From Rhizobium terrae (GTDB lineage Bacteria; Pseudomonadota; Alphaproteobacteria; Rhizobiales; Rhizobiaceae): a stretch of 64,000 nt of DNA. The stretch spans positions 44,224 through 108,223 of the forward strand of contig NZ_QJKM01000017.1 of NCBI RefSeq assembly GCF_003425685.1, read 5' to 3'. This document shows, piece by piece, positions 24,840 to 34,375 of this stretch (the stretch's first letter is position 1; each line of letters begins with the position of its first letter). Made by a program: the position numbers and the translations under genes. The notes under the pieces are model-generated. The model had not been told where the DNA came from. It did no database searches and was given only the letters and a program-made list of their open reading frames with translations.

Positions 24840-26264
24840 ATGAACGAACACGTCTCCCTTCCACTCCAGGCCGAAGAGGCCTTCCAGCGTCCGGACAGCC
24901 GTCCCAACACGCGCAAGGTCTTCATCAAGACCTATGGCTGTCAGATGAACGTCTACGATTCGACGCGCATGAGCGATGCGTTGGCGAGCGACGGCTACGT
25001 TACGACCGAGGAAATGGCGGAGGCCGATCTCATCCTGCTCAATACCTGTCACATCCGCGAAAAGGCGGCCGACAAGGTCTATTCGGCGCTCGGCCGGCTG
25101 CGCGAGATGAAAAAGACCCGCGCCGCCGAAGGCAGGGAGCTGATGATCGGCGTGGCCGGCTGCGTCGCCCAGGCGGAAGGCGAGGAAATCCTTCGCCGCT
25201 CGCCGTCGGTCGACGTGGTCATCGGCCCGCAGACTTATCACCGCCTGCCGGAAGCGCTCCGAAACGCTCGCGCCGGAAAACGCGTCGTCGACACCGAATA
25301 TGCCGTCGAGGACAAGTTCGAACACCTGCCGCAGCCGGAAAAGGCGAAGGTCCGCGCCCGCGGCGTGACCTCCTTCCTGACCGTGCAGGAAGGCTGCGAC
25401 AAGTTCTGCACCTTCTGCGTCGTGCCCTATACCCGCGGTTCGGAAGTATCGCGGCCCGTGCAGCAGATCCTCGACGAGGCCGAGCGGCTGGTCGATGGCG
25501 GCGTGCGCGAGATCACGCTGCTCGGCCAGAACGTCAATGCCTGGCGGGCGGAAGGTCCGAAGGGCGGCGAATGGAGCCTTGGCGATCTCCTCTACAGGCT
25601 GGCGGAAATACCGGGCCTTGCCCGGCTGCGCTACACGACCAGCCATCCGCGCGACATGGATGACAAGCTCATCGAGGCGCATCGCGATCTGCGGACCCTG
25701 ATGCCTTATCTGCACCTGCCGGTGCAGGCGGGTTCCGATCGTATCCTCAAGGCCATGAACCGCCGCCACACGGCCGCCGAATATCTGCGCCTCATCGAGC
25801 GCATCCGTTCGGTCCGCCCGGATATCGCGATGTCGGGCGATTTCATCGTCGGGTTCCCCGGCGAGACGGACCGCGATTTCGAGGACACGCTCCGGATCGT
25901 CGAGGACGTGAATTATGCCTCGGCCTTCTCCTTCAAATATTCGACCCGCCCGGGTACGCCGGGCGCCGAGCTTGGCGATCAGGTGGCGGAAGAGGTTAAA
26001 TCCGAGCGACTGGAAAGATTGCAGGCCCTGCTCTTGAAACAGCAGGCCGACTTTGCCAAATCCTGCGTTGGAAAGGTCATCGACCTGCTGCTGGAAAAGC
26101 CCGGCCGGATGCCGGGGCAGGTCATCGGACGCTCGCCTTGGCTGCAGTCTGTGAATGTTGATGCAAAAACATCGCAAATCGGTGACATTATCCAAGTACG
26201 AATCATCGGAACCGGCCCGAACAGCTTGTTTGCCGAACCGGCAGGGAGTTTAGTGGGGGCCTGA
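24840..26264 (+). CDS. miaB: tRNA-2-methylthio-N6-dimethylallyladenosine synthase
   Basis: 474 residues, radical-SAM methylthiotransferase. The N-terminal UPF0004 domain has cluster cysteines C34 (YGCQMN), C70 (NTCHIRE) and C108 (VAGCVAQ); the radical-SAM cluster is bound by C186, C190 and C193 (EGCDKFCTFC); a TRAM domain closes the protein. It thiomethylates i6A37 of tRNAs. I start at 24840, after GTAAGGAAG; a frame from 24735 adds residues unlike the family. Confidence 0.95.
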   Translation: MNEHVSLPLQAEEAFQRPDSRPNTRKVFIKTYGCQMNVYDSTRMSDALASDGYVTTEEMAEADLILLNTCHIREKAADKVYSALGRLREMKKTRAAEGRELMIGVAGCVAQAEGEEILRRSPSVDVVIGPQTYHRLPEALRNARAGKRVVDTEYAVEDKFEHLPQPEKAKVRARGVTSFLTVQEGCDKFCTFCVVPYTRGSEVSRPVQQILDEAERLVDGGVREITLLGQNVNAWRAEGPKGGEWSLGDLLYRLAEIPGLARLRYTTSHPRDMDDKLIEAHRDLRTLMPYLHLPVQAGSDRILKAMNRRHTAAEYLRLIERIRSVRPDIAMSGDFIVGFPGETDRDFEDTLRIVEDVNYASAFSFKYSTRPGTPGAELGDQVAEEVKSERLERLQALLLKQQADFAKSCVGKVIDLLLEKPGRMPGQVIGRSPWLQSVNVDAKTSQIGDIIQVRIIGTGPNSLFAEPAGSLVGA

Positions 26265-26289
26265 ACTTGAAAAGCAGGAGCTTGCCTAC

Positions 26290-27345
26290 TTGAACGGACA
26301 TGAATTGGTTTCTTCATCCGCGCGTCAACCCCGATCCGCTGCGACCGATGCCAACCATTTCGTGCTGACGTTCGAGAACAACAGGTTCGCAAGCGAGCTT
26401 TTCGGCCAATTCGACCAAAACCTGAAATTGCTGGAAGAACGGCTTCGCATAGATGCGCGGCCGCGCGGCAATTCGGTGGCGATCTCCGGTGACGTGACGG
26501 CCACCAATCAGGCGCGCCGGGCGCTGGATTTCCTCTATGAACGGCTTCAGAAGGGCGGTTCTGTGGAGATTTCCGATGTCGAAGGCGCGATCCGCATGGC
26601 CCAGGCGGCGGACGACCAGCTGACCCTGCCGACCATGGAGCGCAAGGCAAAGCTGTCGATGGCGCAGATTTCCACCCGCAAGAAGACGATCCAGGCCCGG
26701 ACACCGACCCAGGATGCTTATATGCGGGCGCTGGAACGCTCGGAACTCGTTTTCGGTGTCGGCCCTGCCGGTACCGGCAAGACCTATCTGGCGGTCGCCC
26801 ATGCCGCACAGCTTCTGGAGCGCGGCGCGGTGGACCGGATCATCCTGTCACGCCCCGCGGTGGAGGCCGGCGAGCGCTTGGGCTTCCTGCCGGGCGACAT
26901 GAAGGAGAAGGTCGATCCTTATCTGCGGCCGCTTTATGACGCGCTTTACGACATGATGCCGGGCGACAAGGTGGAGCGGGCGATCACCGCCGGCGTCATC
27001 GAGATTGCGCCGCTCGCCTTCATGCGCGGCCGCACGCTTGCCAATGCCGCCGTCATCCTCGACGAGGCGCAGAACACCACGTCGATGCAGATGAAGATGT
27101 TTCTGACCCGCCTCGGCGAGAATGCCCGGATGATCGTCACCGGCGATCCGAGCCAGGTGGACCTGCCGCGCGGCGTGAAATCAGGCCTGGTCGAGGCGTT
27201 GCAGATCCTGAAGGGTGTCGAAGGCATTTCCGTTATCCGCTTCAAGGATACGGACGTTGTCCGCCATCCGCTGGTCGGCCGCATCGTCAAGGCCTATGAC
27301 GCGCAATATGCCGTCCATGAGGAAAGCGAGGATCTCGACCGCTGA
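26290..27345 (+). CDS. PhoH-like ATPase
   Basis: 351 residues. N-terminal KH-like region, then a P-loop ATPase with Walker A GPAGTGKT (158-165), Walker B VILDEAQ (to 261) and the GDPSQVDLP sensor. PhoH proteins are linked to RNA metabolism and are nearly always next to ybeY, as here. It starts with TTG at 26290 behind AGGAG. It follows miaB by 25 bases and precedes ybeY by 17. Confidence 0.93.
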   Translation: MNGHELVSSSARQPRSAATDANHFVLTFENNRFASELFGQFDQNLKLLEERLRIDARPRGNSVAISGDVTATNQARRALDFLYERLQKGGSVEISDVEGAIRMAQAADDQLTLPTMERKAKLSMAQISTRKKTIQARTPTQDAYMRALERSELVFGVGPAGTGKTYLAVAHAAQLLERGAVDRIILSRPAVEAGERLGFLPGDMKEKVDPYLRPLYDALYDMMPGDKVERAITAGVIEIAPLAFMRGRTLANAAVILDEAQNTTSMQMKMFLTRLGENARMIVTGDPSQVDLPRGVKSGLVEALQILKGVEGISVIRFKDTDVVRHPLVGRIVKAYDAQYAVHEESEDLDR

Positions 27346-27362
27346 AGCGGTCGGGCCGGAGC

Positions 27363-27872
27363 ATGCCTGAACTCGACATACAGATCAGCGTGGAAGACGA
27401 GGGCTGGCCCGATGAGCCGGCCCTTCTGGCCATGAGCGGGAAGGTGCTCGGCGCTGCGGCCGACTTTCTGGCACGAGAAGAAAAGCAGCCTTTCCCGAAA
27501 ACCGCACCGGAATTGTCGCTTGTCTTCACCAACGACGCCGCGATCCAGGAAATCAACGCCGAATGGCGCGGCAAGGACAAGCCGACCAACGTCTTGTCTT
27601 TTCCCGCCTTTCCGCTTCAGCCGGGCGGTAGGCCGGGGCCAATGCTCGGCGATATCGTCATCGCGCGCGAAACCGTCGAACGCGAGGCGGTTGAATTAGA
27701 CAAAACTTTCAGCGATCATCTGACTCATCTTTTAGTGCACGGTTTCCTGCATCTCTTCGGCTACGACCACATGGATACGGACGAAGCGGAAGAAATGGAG
27801 GGTTTAGAGACTCGCATTTTGGCCGGGCTCGGCCTATCTGACCCCTATGCGGGGCAGGACCCGATAGTATAG
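27363..27872 (+). CDS. ybeY: Endoribonuclease YbeY (16S rRNA 3'-end maturation and ribosome quality control)
   Basis: 169 residues. The zinc site is H126, H130 and H136 in HGFLHLFGYDH, with the conserved NVLSFPAFP and LGDIVIARE strands. YbeY takes part in 16S rRNA 3'-end processing and, in S. meliloti, sRNA regulation. It is encoded between phoH and the CorC-like gene, the standard arrangement. Confidence 0.96.
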   Translation: MPELDIQISVEDEGWPDEPALLAMSGKVLGAAADFLAREEKQPFPKTAPELSLVFTNDAAIQEINAEWRGKDKPTNVLSFPAFPLQPGGRPGPMLGDIVIARETVEREAVELDKTFSDHLTHLLVHGFLHLFGYDHMDTDEAEEMEGLETRILAGLGLSDPYAGQDPIV

Positions 27873-27882
27873 TATTGGACCT

Positions 27883-29079
27883 ATGAACGATTTATCGAGC
27901 AATGTTGCCCGCGAGGGCAAGGACGGTTCGGACTCTTCCTCGTCGGACGAGGGCAGTAGTTCTTTACGATCCGAACAGTCGTCCAAATCCCATAATTCCT
28001 TCTGGTCTCGGGCTCTGAGGCTTCTGAGGCCGTCGCAGGGTGAGCAGTTGCGCGAGGATCTCGCCGACGCGCTGATGGCCGACGCCAATATCAGCGGCGC
28101 CTTCTCTCCCGAAGAGCGGGCGATGCTGCACAATATCCTGCGCTTTCGCGAGATCCGCGTCGAAGATATCATGGTTCCGCGCGCCGACATCGAAGCGATC
28201 GACATGAACATGACGATCGGCGAGCTCCTCATCCATTTCGAGGAGACCGGCCGGTCGCGCATGCCGGTCTACAGCGATACGCTCGACGACCCGCGCGGCA
28301 TGGTGCATATCCGCGACCTGCTTTCCTATCTTGCCAAGCAGGCCCGCAACAAGCGCCGCTCCGGTGCGCGGGCGGCGACTGCGAAGGCAGCGCCTGCACA
28401 GCCGATGCCGCTGGCCACCGACAAGGCGGAAAAGACCGAGAAGATCGTGCGCACGCCCCGCCCGGCTTTCGACCTCGGCCGCGTCGACCTGGAACAGACG
28501 GTCGCCGAAGCGGGGCTGATCCGGAAGATCCTGTTCGTGCCGCCGTCGATGCTCGCCTCCGATCTGCTCCAGAGCATGCAGGCTGCGCGCACCCAGCTGG
28601 CGCTCGTCATCGATGAATACGGGGGAACCGACGGTCTCGTCTCCCATGAGGATATCGTCGAAATGGTGATCGGCGACGTCGAGGACGAGCATGACGACGA
28701 CCAGGTGATGTTCTCCCGCACCGGAGACGACGTCTTCACCGCCGACGCGCGTATCGAACTCGAGGAGATCGCCGAAGCGATCGGCCCGGATTTCAACATT
28801 CGCCACCGGCTGGAGGATGTCGACACGCTTGGCGGCCTGATCTTTTCGGAGCTCGGCCGCATTCCGGTGCGCGGCGAGGTGGTGCAGGCCGTCCCGGGCT
28901 TCGAATTCCAGATACTGGAGGCCGATCCCCGCCGCATCAAGCGCGTGCGCATCATGCGCAAGCGTACGCTTGGCCGCCGCCGGCCGGCAAAGGGCGAGGC
29001 CGAAGCCGCCATCGCCGACCAGACGCCCCAGGCCCTGTTGCCGCCGCCTGCGCGCGATCCGAACCGGCCCAGCCAATGA
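27883..29079 (+). CDS. CorC/TlyC-type CBS-domain protein
   Basis: 398 residues. A Ser-rich N terminus, then two CBS motifs (about 95-150 with VEDIMVPRADIEAI and 205-265 with LALVIDEYGGTDGLVS) separated by an unusually long Ala/Lys-rich linker (about 150-185), and a CorC_HlyC transporter-associated domain (about 285-365). The C terminus is basic. It is a soluble CorC-like protein, linked to magnesium/cobalt efflux in enterobacteria; the old name hemolysin is misleading. It starts 10 bases after ybeY and precedes lnt. Confidence 0.9.
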   Translation: MNDLSSNVAREGKDGSDSSSSDEGSSSLRSEQSSKSHNSFWSRALRLLRPSQGEQLREDLADALMADANISGAFSPEERAMLHNILRFREIRVEDIMVPRADIEAIDMNMTIGELLIHFEETGRSRMPVYSDTLDDPRGMVHIRDLLSYLAKQARNKRRSGARAATAKAAPAQPMPLATDKAEKTEKIVRTPRPAFDLGRVDLEQTVAEAGLIRKILFVPPSMLASDLLQSMQAARTQLALVIDEYGGTDGLVSHEDIVEMVIGDVEDEHDDDQVMFSRTGDDVFTADARIELEEIAEAIGPDFNIRHRLEDVDTLGGLIFSELGRIPVRGEVVQAVPGFEFQILEADPRRIKRVRIMRKRTLGRRRPAKGEAEAAIADQTPQALLPPPARDPNRPSQ

Positions 29080-29181
29080 GATGGAGCGCCATGCAGGCAG
29101 TCGGGCGTCTTTGACCTCGCGACAAGCCGGCTGTTTTTTGGAAGACTGCGGCCGTTGATTCGGGGCGCGGAAGGGACATTC

Positions 29182-30783
29182 ATGGAGCGGCTGGCGGGCA
29201 GGATCATGCTTCTCTGGGGCTTTCCTCGCGGCGTCGTCGCTTTTCTTGCAGGTGCGGTCGGGGCTCTGGCGCTGCCCCCCTTCGGCTTTTTTGCGGCGCT
29301 TTTCATCTCCTTCACGCTGCTCGTCTGGTTGATGGACGGCTCGACGGGCCATCCGGACGGGGGCTGGGTGACGCGGTTGCGCTCGGCTTTCCTTCTCGGC
29401 TGGGTCTTCGGCTTCGGTTATTTTGTCGCGAGCCTCTGGTGGCTCGGAAACGCACTTCTTGTGGAGGCGGATGAGTTCGCCTGGGCGCTGCCGCTCGCCG
29501 TTTTCGGCCTGCCGGCCTATCTCGCGCTTTTCTATGGTCTCGCGACCGCGATCGCCCGCATATTCTGGTCGGACGGTTTCGGGCGGCTCGCGGCTCTTGC
29601 ATTCGCTTTCGGGCTGGCGGAATGGCTGCGCGGCTTCGTCGCCACGGGTTTTCCCTGGAATGCCATCGGTTACGGCGCCATGCCCGTGCCGCTGATGATG
29701 CAATCGGCGGCGCCGCTGGGCATTTTTGGCGTCACGGTGCTTGCTGTCTTCGTCTTTTCCGCCCCCGCTCTCACCGGCACCAGGAAAGGCATGAAGACCG
29801 GCCTCGCGCTTGCGGCCCTGCTGTTTGCCGCCCATCTCGGCTATGGTGCCTGGCGGCTTCACCAAGCGGATTCGATCCTTGCCGCAGCTTCCGGAAACGA
29901 GATGACCGTGCGGATCGTCCAGCCCGTGATCGACCAGGCGCGCAAGCTGGACGATGCCGAGCGCGCGGCAATTTTCGAAGAGCATCTGGCGCTTTCGGCT
30001 CTCCCCTCCGAAAACGGTGGCAAGCGGCCGGATATCGTTGTCTGGCCGGAGACCTCAGTTCCTTTCATCCTCACTCAGAACCCGGATGCGCTGGCGCGCA
30101 TTGCGGAGGTGCTGCAGGACGGCCAGGTGCTTGTCACCGGCGCGGTCCGGTCGGAAGACGCAGGACCGGGTTTTGCGCCGCGCTTCTATAATTCGATCTA
30201 CGTGATCGACGGCGAAGGTCAGATCGTTTCAGCCTCCGATAAGGTGCATCTCGTGCCTTTCGGCGAATATGTTCCCTACGAGGACCTGCTGCGCAACCTC
30301 GGCATACCCGATGCCATCGCCATGCCGGGCGGCTTTACCGCGGCGCCCGCCCGCGCGATGCTGACGCTCCCGGGCGGGCGGCTCTTTTATCCGCTGATCT
30401 GCTACGAAGCCATATTTCCAGAGGAGATCAGCGGCGACGTGGAGCGGACGAGCGCCCTTCTCAACGTCACCAATGATGGCTGGTTCGGCGCTACGCCCGG
30501 TCCTTACCAGCACTTCCAGCAGGCCCGGATCCGGGCTGTCGAAAACGGCCTGCCACTGATTCGCGCCGCCAATACAGGTATATCTGCCGTTGTCGATCCC
30601 ATCGGAAGACTAATGCGGGGTGTGGATTACAATCAAAAAGGTGTGATGGATGCAACTCTGAGAGGCGGATCTGTTCCGCATTGGGACGGTAACGCCAGGG
30701 AAAATCACTTCTGGTTGGTGCTGGGATCGATGTTGCTGATTGCAGCGATCTCGCGCGCTGGTTTTAATTTCCGAGCGAATTGA
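29182..30783 (+). CDS. lnt: Apolipoprotein N-acyltransferase
   Basis: 533 residues. About six N-terminal membrane helices followed by a periplasmic nitrilase domain with the catalytic triad E290 (WPETSVPF), K354 (DKVHLVPFGEY) and C407 (LICYEAIFP), matching E267-K335-C387 of E. coli. Lnt adds the third acyl chain to lipoproteins after LspA. I start at 29182 (MERLAGRIM), behind AAGGGA; a TTG at 29155 is the alternative. Confidence 0.95.
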   Translation: MERLAGRIMLLWGFPRGVVAFLAGAVGALALPPFGFFAALFISFTLLVWLMDGSTGHPDGGWVTRLRSAFLLGWVFGFGYFVASLWWLGNALLVEADEFAWALPLAVFGLPAYLALFYGLATAIARIFWSDGFGRLAALAFAFGLAEWLRGFVATGFPWNAIGYGAMPVPLMMQSAAPLGIFGVTVLAVFVFSAPALTGTRKGMKTGLALAALLFAAHLGYGAWRLHQADSILAAASGNEMTVRIVQPVIDQARKLDDAERAAIFEEHLALSALPSENGGKRPDIVVWPETSVPFILTQNPDALARIAEVLQDGQVLVTGAVRSEDAGPGFAPRFYNSIYVIDGEGQIVSASDKVHLVPFGEYVPYEDLLRNLGIPDAIAMPGGFTAAPARAMLTLPGGRLFYPLICYEAIFPEEISGDVERTSALLNVTNDGWFGATPGPYQHFQQARIRAVENGLPLIRAANTGISAVVDPIGRLMRGVDYNQKGVMDATLRGGSVPHWDGNARENHFWLVLGSMLLIAAISRAGFNFRAN

Positions 30784-30935
30784 CCAAAAACCCCTAAAAT
30801 TGCATAGTGATGTCAGCCTTTCGTCTCGCCATATGCTTCCTACGTTGAGCCTGTTGTGACCAACCGCACGAAGTGTATCTCCACACGCAGACCGGGTTGT
30901 GAGGATTAACAAACAAACTTCGTCAGGACATCGTT

Positions 30936-31355
30936 ATGATTGAAAACAAAAAGAAGCCGAACCCCATCGACATCCACGTCGGGAGCCGGATTCGCCTTCG
31001 CCGCACCATGCTTGGCATGAGCCAGGAAAAACTCGGCGAAAGCCTTGGAATCACCTTCCAGCAGATCCAGAAATATGAAAAGGGCACCAACCGCGTCGGC
31101 GCCAGCCGCCTGCAGAACATCTCCAGCATTCTCAACGTGCCGGTGTCCTTCTTCTTCGAAGACGCTCCCGGCGAACAGTCCGGTGCGCAGGGCGGGATGG
31201 CGGAAGCCTCCAGCTCCAACTACGTGGTGGATTTCCTCTCCTCCTCCGAGGGCTTGCAGCTCAACCGGGCCTTCGTGAAGATTTCCGACCCGAAAGTGCG
31301 TCGGCGTGTGGTCGATCTCGTCAAGGCTCTCGCAGCGGATGCCGAAGTCGAATAA
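30936..31355 (+). CDS. praR: XRE-family helix-turn-helix regulator (PraR/PhrR type)
   Basis: 139 residues. An XRE/Cro-type HTH spans about 14-72 (GSRIRLRRTMLGMSQEKLGE, FQQIQKYEKGTNRVGASRL); the rest is a short oligomerisation tail. Rhizobial PraR (PhrR in S. meliloti) has this size and layout and lies next to lnt/metK; it represses quorum-sensing and attachment genes in R. leguminosarum. The name rests on family resemblance and context. A terminator follows at 31379. Confidence 0.75.
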   Translation: MIENKKKPNPIDIHVGSRIRLRRTMLGMSQEKLGESLGITFQQIQKYEKGTNRVGASRLQNISSILNVPVSFFFEDAPGEQSGAQGGMAEASSSNYVVDFLSSSEGLQLNRAFVKISDPKVRRRVVDLVKALAADAEVE

Positions 31356-31378
31356 GGCAGAAAACAGCGAAAAATGCG

Positions 31379-31405
31379 AAAGCGGCCTCCCGGGCCGCTT
31401 TTTTC
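31379..31405 (+). terminator. Intrinsic terminator of the HTH regulator gene
   Basis: AGCGGCC (31381-31387) pairs with GGCCGCT (31393-31399) around a 5-base loop, followed by six T residues, 25 bases after the stop. It separates praR from metK. Confidence 0.9.
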
Positions 31406-31541
31406 GTTTCGGCGGCAGGCCTGGTGTTGCGAAAATGTTTAGAGTGTACACATAAAGATATATATATGTCGTTGTGTGCTTGTTTTTGTCGAAGGAAGAC
31501 ACTAACACAAGCTCGTTTGCTTCTTTGAGGGGAATCCCGTA

Positions 31542-32801
31542 ATGCGCGCAAGTTACCTGTTCACCAGCGAGTCCGTTGCCGAAGGCCACCCGGACAAGGT
31601 TTGTGACCGTATTTCCGATGAAATCGTGGATCTTGTGTACCGCGAAGCGGCCAAGACCGGTGTCGATCCCTGGACGGTGCGCATCGCCTGCGAAACGCTC
31701 GCCACCACCAACCGCGTGGTCATCGCCGGCGAAGTCCGCCTGCCGCCGAGCCTGATGAAGAAGGACAAGGACGGCAAGGACGTCATCAATCCTTCGAAGT
31801 TCAAGTCGGCAGCCCGCAAGGCGATCCGCGAGATCGGCTATGAGCAGGACGGCTTCCACTGGAAGACCGCGAAGATCGACGTTCTTCTGCATTCCCAGTC
31901 GGCCGACATCGCGCAGGGCGTCGACAGCGCCGCCGACAAGCAGGGCGACGAGGGCGCCGGCGACCAGGGCATCATGTTCGGTTACGCCTGCAAGGAAACG
32001 CCGGATCTCATGCCGGCGCCGATCTACTATTCCCACAAGATTCTGCAGCTTCTCGCAACCGCCCGCAAGAAGGGCGAGGGCGAAGCGGCGAAGCTCGGTC
32101 CTGACGCCAAGAGCCAGGTGACCGTACGTTACGAAGACGGCAAACCGGCCGGCGTCGATTCGATCGTGCTTTCCACCCAGCACCTCGACGAGAGCTGGGA
32201 TTCCCAGAAGGTTCGCGCCGTCGTCGAACCTTATATCCGCGAAGCGCTCGGCGATCTGCCGATCGATGCGGATTGCAAATGGTACATCAACCCCACGGGC
32301 AAGTTCGTCATCGGCGGCCCGGATGGTGACGCCGGTCTGACCGGCCGCAAGATCATCGTCGACACCTATGGCGGCGCGGCTCCGCATGGCGGCGGTGCCT
32401 TCTCCGGCAAGGACACGACCAAGGTCGACCGTTCCGCCGCCTACGCTGCCCGTTATCTGGCCAAGAACGTCGTCGCCGCCGGCCTTGCCGATCGCTGCAC
32501 GATCCAGATTTCTTACGCGATCGGTATCGCCCAGCCGCTCTCGGTCTATGTCGATCTCGCCGGCACCGGCAAGGGCGTGACGGAAGATCAGATCGAAGCC
32601 GCGCTGCGCAAGGTCATGGATCTGTCCCCGTCGGGTATCCGCCGCCATCTCGACCTCAACAGGCCGATCTATGCCAAGACCTCGGCCTATGGTCACTTCG
32701 GCCGCAAGGCCGGCCGCGACGGCTCCTTCTCCTGGGAGAAGACCGATCTCGTGAAGCCGCTCAAGGAAGCGCTGAAGGGTGAAACGCTGAAGGCCGCTTG
32801 A
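31542..32801 (+). CDS. metK: S-adenosylmethionine synthetase
   Basis: 419 residues. GHPDKVCDRISDEIVD (about 15-30), the GAGDQGIMFGYA hexapeptide region and the P-loop-like GGGAFSGKD are all present. It makes AdoMet from methionine and ATP, the substrate for the many methyltransferases in this window. It has its own 140-base leader behind the praR terminator and a terminator at 32833; I see no SAM-II riboswitch fold in the leader. Confidence 0.97.
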   Translation: MRASYLFTSESVAEGHPDKVCDRISDEIVDLVYREAAKTGVDPWTVRIACETLATTNRVVIAGEVRLPPSLMKKDKDGKDVINPSKFKSAARKAIREIGYEQDGFHWKTAKIDVLLHSQSADIAQGVDSAADKQGDEGAGDQGIMFGYACKETPDLMPAPIYYSHKILQLLATARKKGEGEAAKLGPDAKSQVTVRYEDGKPAGVDSIVLSTQHLDESWDSQKVRAVVEPYIREALGDLPIDADCKWYINPTGKFVIGGPDGDAGLTGRKIIVDTYGGAAPHGGGAFSGKDTTKVDRSAAYAARYLAKNVVAAGLADRCTIQISYAIGIAQPLSVYVDLAGTGKGVTEDQIEAALRKVMDLSPSGIRRHLDLNRPIYAKTSAYGHFGRKAGRDGSFSWEKTDLVKPLKEALKGETLKAA

Positions 32802-32832
32802 TCGGCCTTTACGGACAGCGTCCGGAAACTGT

Positions 32833-32863
32833 AAAGCGGGTGCCTCCAAGGCATCCGCTTTTT
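32833..32863 (+). terminator. Intrinsic terminator between metK and trmB
   Basis: GCGGGTGCC and GGCATCCGC form a 9-bp stem (one G-T pair) around TCCAA, preceded by AAA and followed by TTTTT. It ends only 20 bases before the trmB start, so trmB is expressed through read-through or from a promoter inside metK. Confidence 0.85.
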
Positions 32864-32882
32864 ATTTGGAAACGGGAAACAC

Positions 32883-33581
32883 ATGATCGAACAGCACCCG
32901 AGCCGTGCCACCGAAGCCTTCTTCGGACGTCGCAAGGGAAAGCCGCTGCGCGAACGCCAGGCGGAAGGCATGGCGACGCTGCTGCCGGTCCTGAAGCTCG
33001 ATCTCCTGGCGCCGCCACCCGCGTCCCTTGCCGAACTCTTCTCCGTTCCGGTGAAGGTTCTGCGGCTGGAGATTGGTTTCGGCGGCGGCGAGCATCTCAT
33101 CCACCGCGCGCAGGAAAACCCTGAGACCGGCTTCATCGGTATCGAACCCTTCGTCAATTCCATGGCGAAGCTGCTGTCGCGCGTCGAAGAGCTGAACTTG
33201 AAGAATGTCCGCGTCTATGACGACGACGCCACGCAGGTGCTCGACTGGCTGCCGGACGGTTCACTCGACAGGATCGATCTTCTCTACCCCGATCCGTGGC
33301 CGAAGCGGAAGCACTGGAAGAGGCGGTTCGTGTCGCAGGTCAATCTTGACCGGTTCCACCGCGTGCTGAAGCCGGGCGGCCTGTTCTGTTTCGCGTCGGA
33401 TATCGATACCTACGTCAACTGGACGCTGATCCATTGCAGGGATCACGCCGGCTTCGAATGGCTGGCGAACCAGTCATCGGATTGGCTGACGCCTTTCGCG
33501 GGCTGGCCAGGGACGCGATACGAAAACAAGGCCCGCCGCGAAGGCCGTTCCTCGGCCTATCTGACGTTCGAAAAAGTCTGA
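32883..33581 (+). CDS. trmB: tRNA (guanine-N7-)-methyltransferase
   Basis: 232 residues. AdoMet loop LEIGFGGGEHL (about 60-70), the TrmB signature LLYPDPWPKRKHWKRR and an RF-x-LKPGG segment. It makes m7G46 in tRNA variable loops. It directly follows the metK terminator. Confidence 0.94.
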   Translation: MIEQHPSRATEAFFGRRKGKPLRERQAEGMATLLPVLKLDLLAPPPASLAELFSVPVKVLRLEIGFGGGEHLIHRAQENPETGFIGIEPFVNSMAKLLSRVEELNLKNVRVYDDDATQVLDWLPDGSLDRIDLLYPDPWPKRKHWKRRFVSQVNLDRFHRVLKPGGLFCFASDIDTYVNWTLIHCRDHAGFEWLANQSSDWLTPFAGWPGTRYENKARREGRSSAYLTFEKV

Positions 33582-33584
33582 GCG

Positions 33585-33842
33585 TCAGTGAACGGTTACG
33601 GTCTTCAGATCGTCTTCGGCAGCCTTGAAGAAGGTGCTGGAGCGGTTGTCGGTCAGAAGAATCGGGGTGCCGTCGGCGCCGAACAGAGCCCAGAGATCGA
33701 GAGTAGGATCGATTTCGGGAGCCTCGGGGAAGCAGCGGGACACTTCGTCCGACCGCATTTTGCGAATATATCCGACTTCTCCGGTGCCAAGATGAGCCAG
33801 TTCGGACTGCGTCAAACGCGTATTCGCTTCTTTCAGGAGCAT
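33585..33842 (-). CDS. DUF1150 family protein
   Basis: 85 residues from the ATG at 33842, which has GGAGG 5 bases upstream; an ATG 12 bases earlier (33854) is possible. The family core is SELAHLGTGEVGYIRKM and DLWALFGADGTPILLTDNRS. Function unknown. It lies 44 bases downstream of hsp20 on the same strand, and this pairing suggests expression in the heat-shock unit. Confidence 0.82.
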   Translation of the reverse strand: MLLKEANTRLTQSELAHLGTGEVGYIRKMRSDEVSRCFPEAPEIDPTLDLWALFGADGTPILLTDNRSSTFFKAAEDDLKTVTVH

Positions 33843-33886
33843 TCCAGCCTCCATATTGAGGATGCAACGGCATTAACGCCGTTGAT

Positions 33887-34315
33887 CTACTCTGAGACGG
33901 AAATGTTAATTTTTCGCACCATGCGCTCGGGCTGGGGGCGGATAAGGTCGATTGACAGCAATCCGTTCCTGAGAGACGCGCCGGCAACCTGCATGCCGTC
34001 GGCCAGAACGAAGACCCGCTGGAACTGGCGGGCGGCAATGCCGCGGTAAAGATATTCCCGCTCACCCTGCTCGATCTGCCGCCCCCGGATGACCAGCTGG
34101 GTCTCCTCGGTCGTCACATCCAGTTCCGATTCGGAAAAGCCGGCAACGGCGAGCGTGATCCGGAGGCGCTCGGGCGCCTCGACATTCGCATGAATGCGTT
34201 CGATATTATAGGGAGGATACCCGTCATTGGCCTTGGCAAGGCGTTCGAGGGTCTTTTCCATGGCGTCGAAGCCCAGAAGCAGGGGGCTCGCGAATGGCGT
34301 TATTCGGGTCATCAT
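33887..34315 (-). CDS. Small heat-shock protein (Hsp20/IbpA)
   Basis: 142 residues with an alpha-crystallin domain (about 33-130): YNIERIHANVEAPERLRITLAVAGF opening, LVIRGRQ strand, YLYRGIAARQFQRVFVLADGMQV and the GLLSIDL strand. IbpA-type chaperones hold unfolding proteins for DnaK/ClpB. ATGATG at 34310-34315 gives two possible starts behind AAGGA. The promoter-like element at 34376-34404 matches a heat-shock sigma consensus. I see no ROSE thermometer. Confidence 0.92.
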   Translation of the reverse strand: MMTRITPFASPLLLGFDAMEKTLERLAKANDGYPPYNIERIHANVEAPERLRITLAVAGFSESELDVTTEETQLVIRGRQIEQGEREYLYRGIAARQFQRVFVLADGMQVAGASLRNGLLSIDLIRPQPERMVRKINISVSE

Positions 34316-34375
34316 TCAGTCCTTGAAACAAGCGACCATATCGGCGCCCGGTCTCGGCTCGCCAACTCGGCCCCT

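Noticed and set aside
31405..31541. SAM-II type riboswitch before metK
   Set aside because: I looked for the pseudoknot pattern of SAM-II and did not see it.
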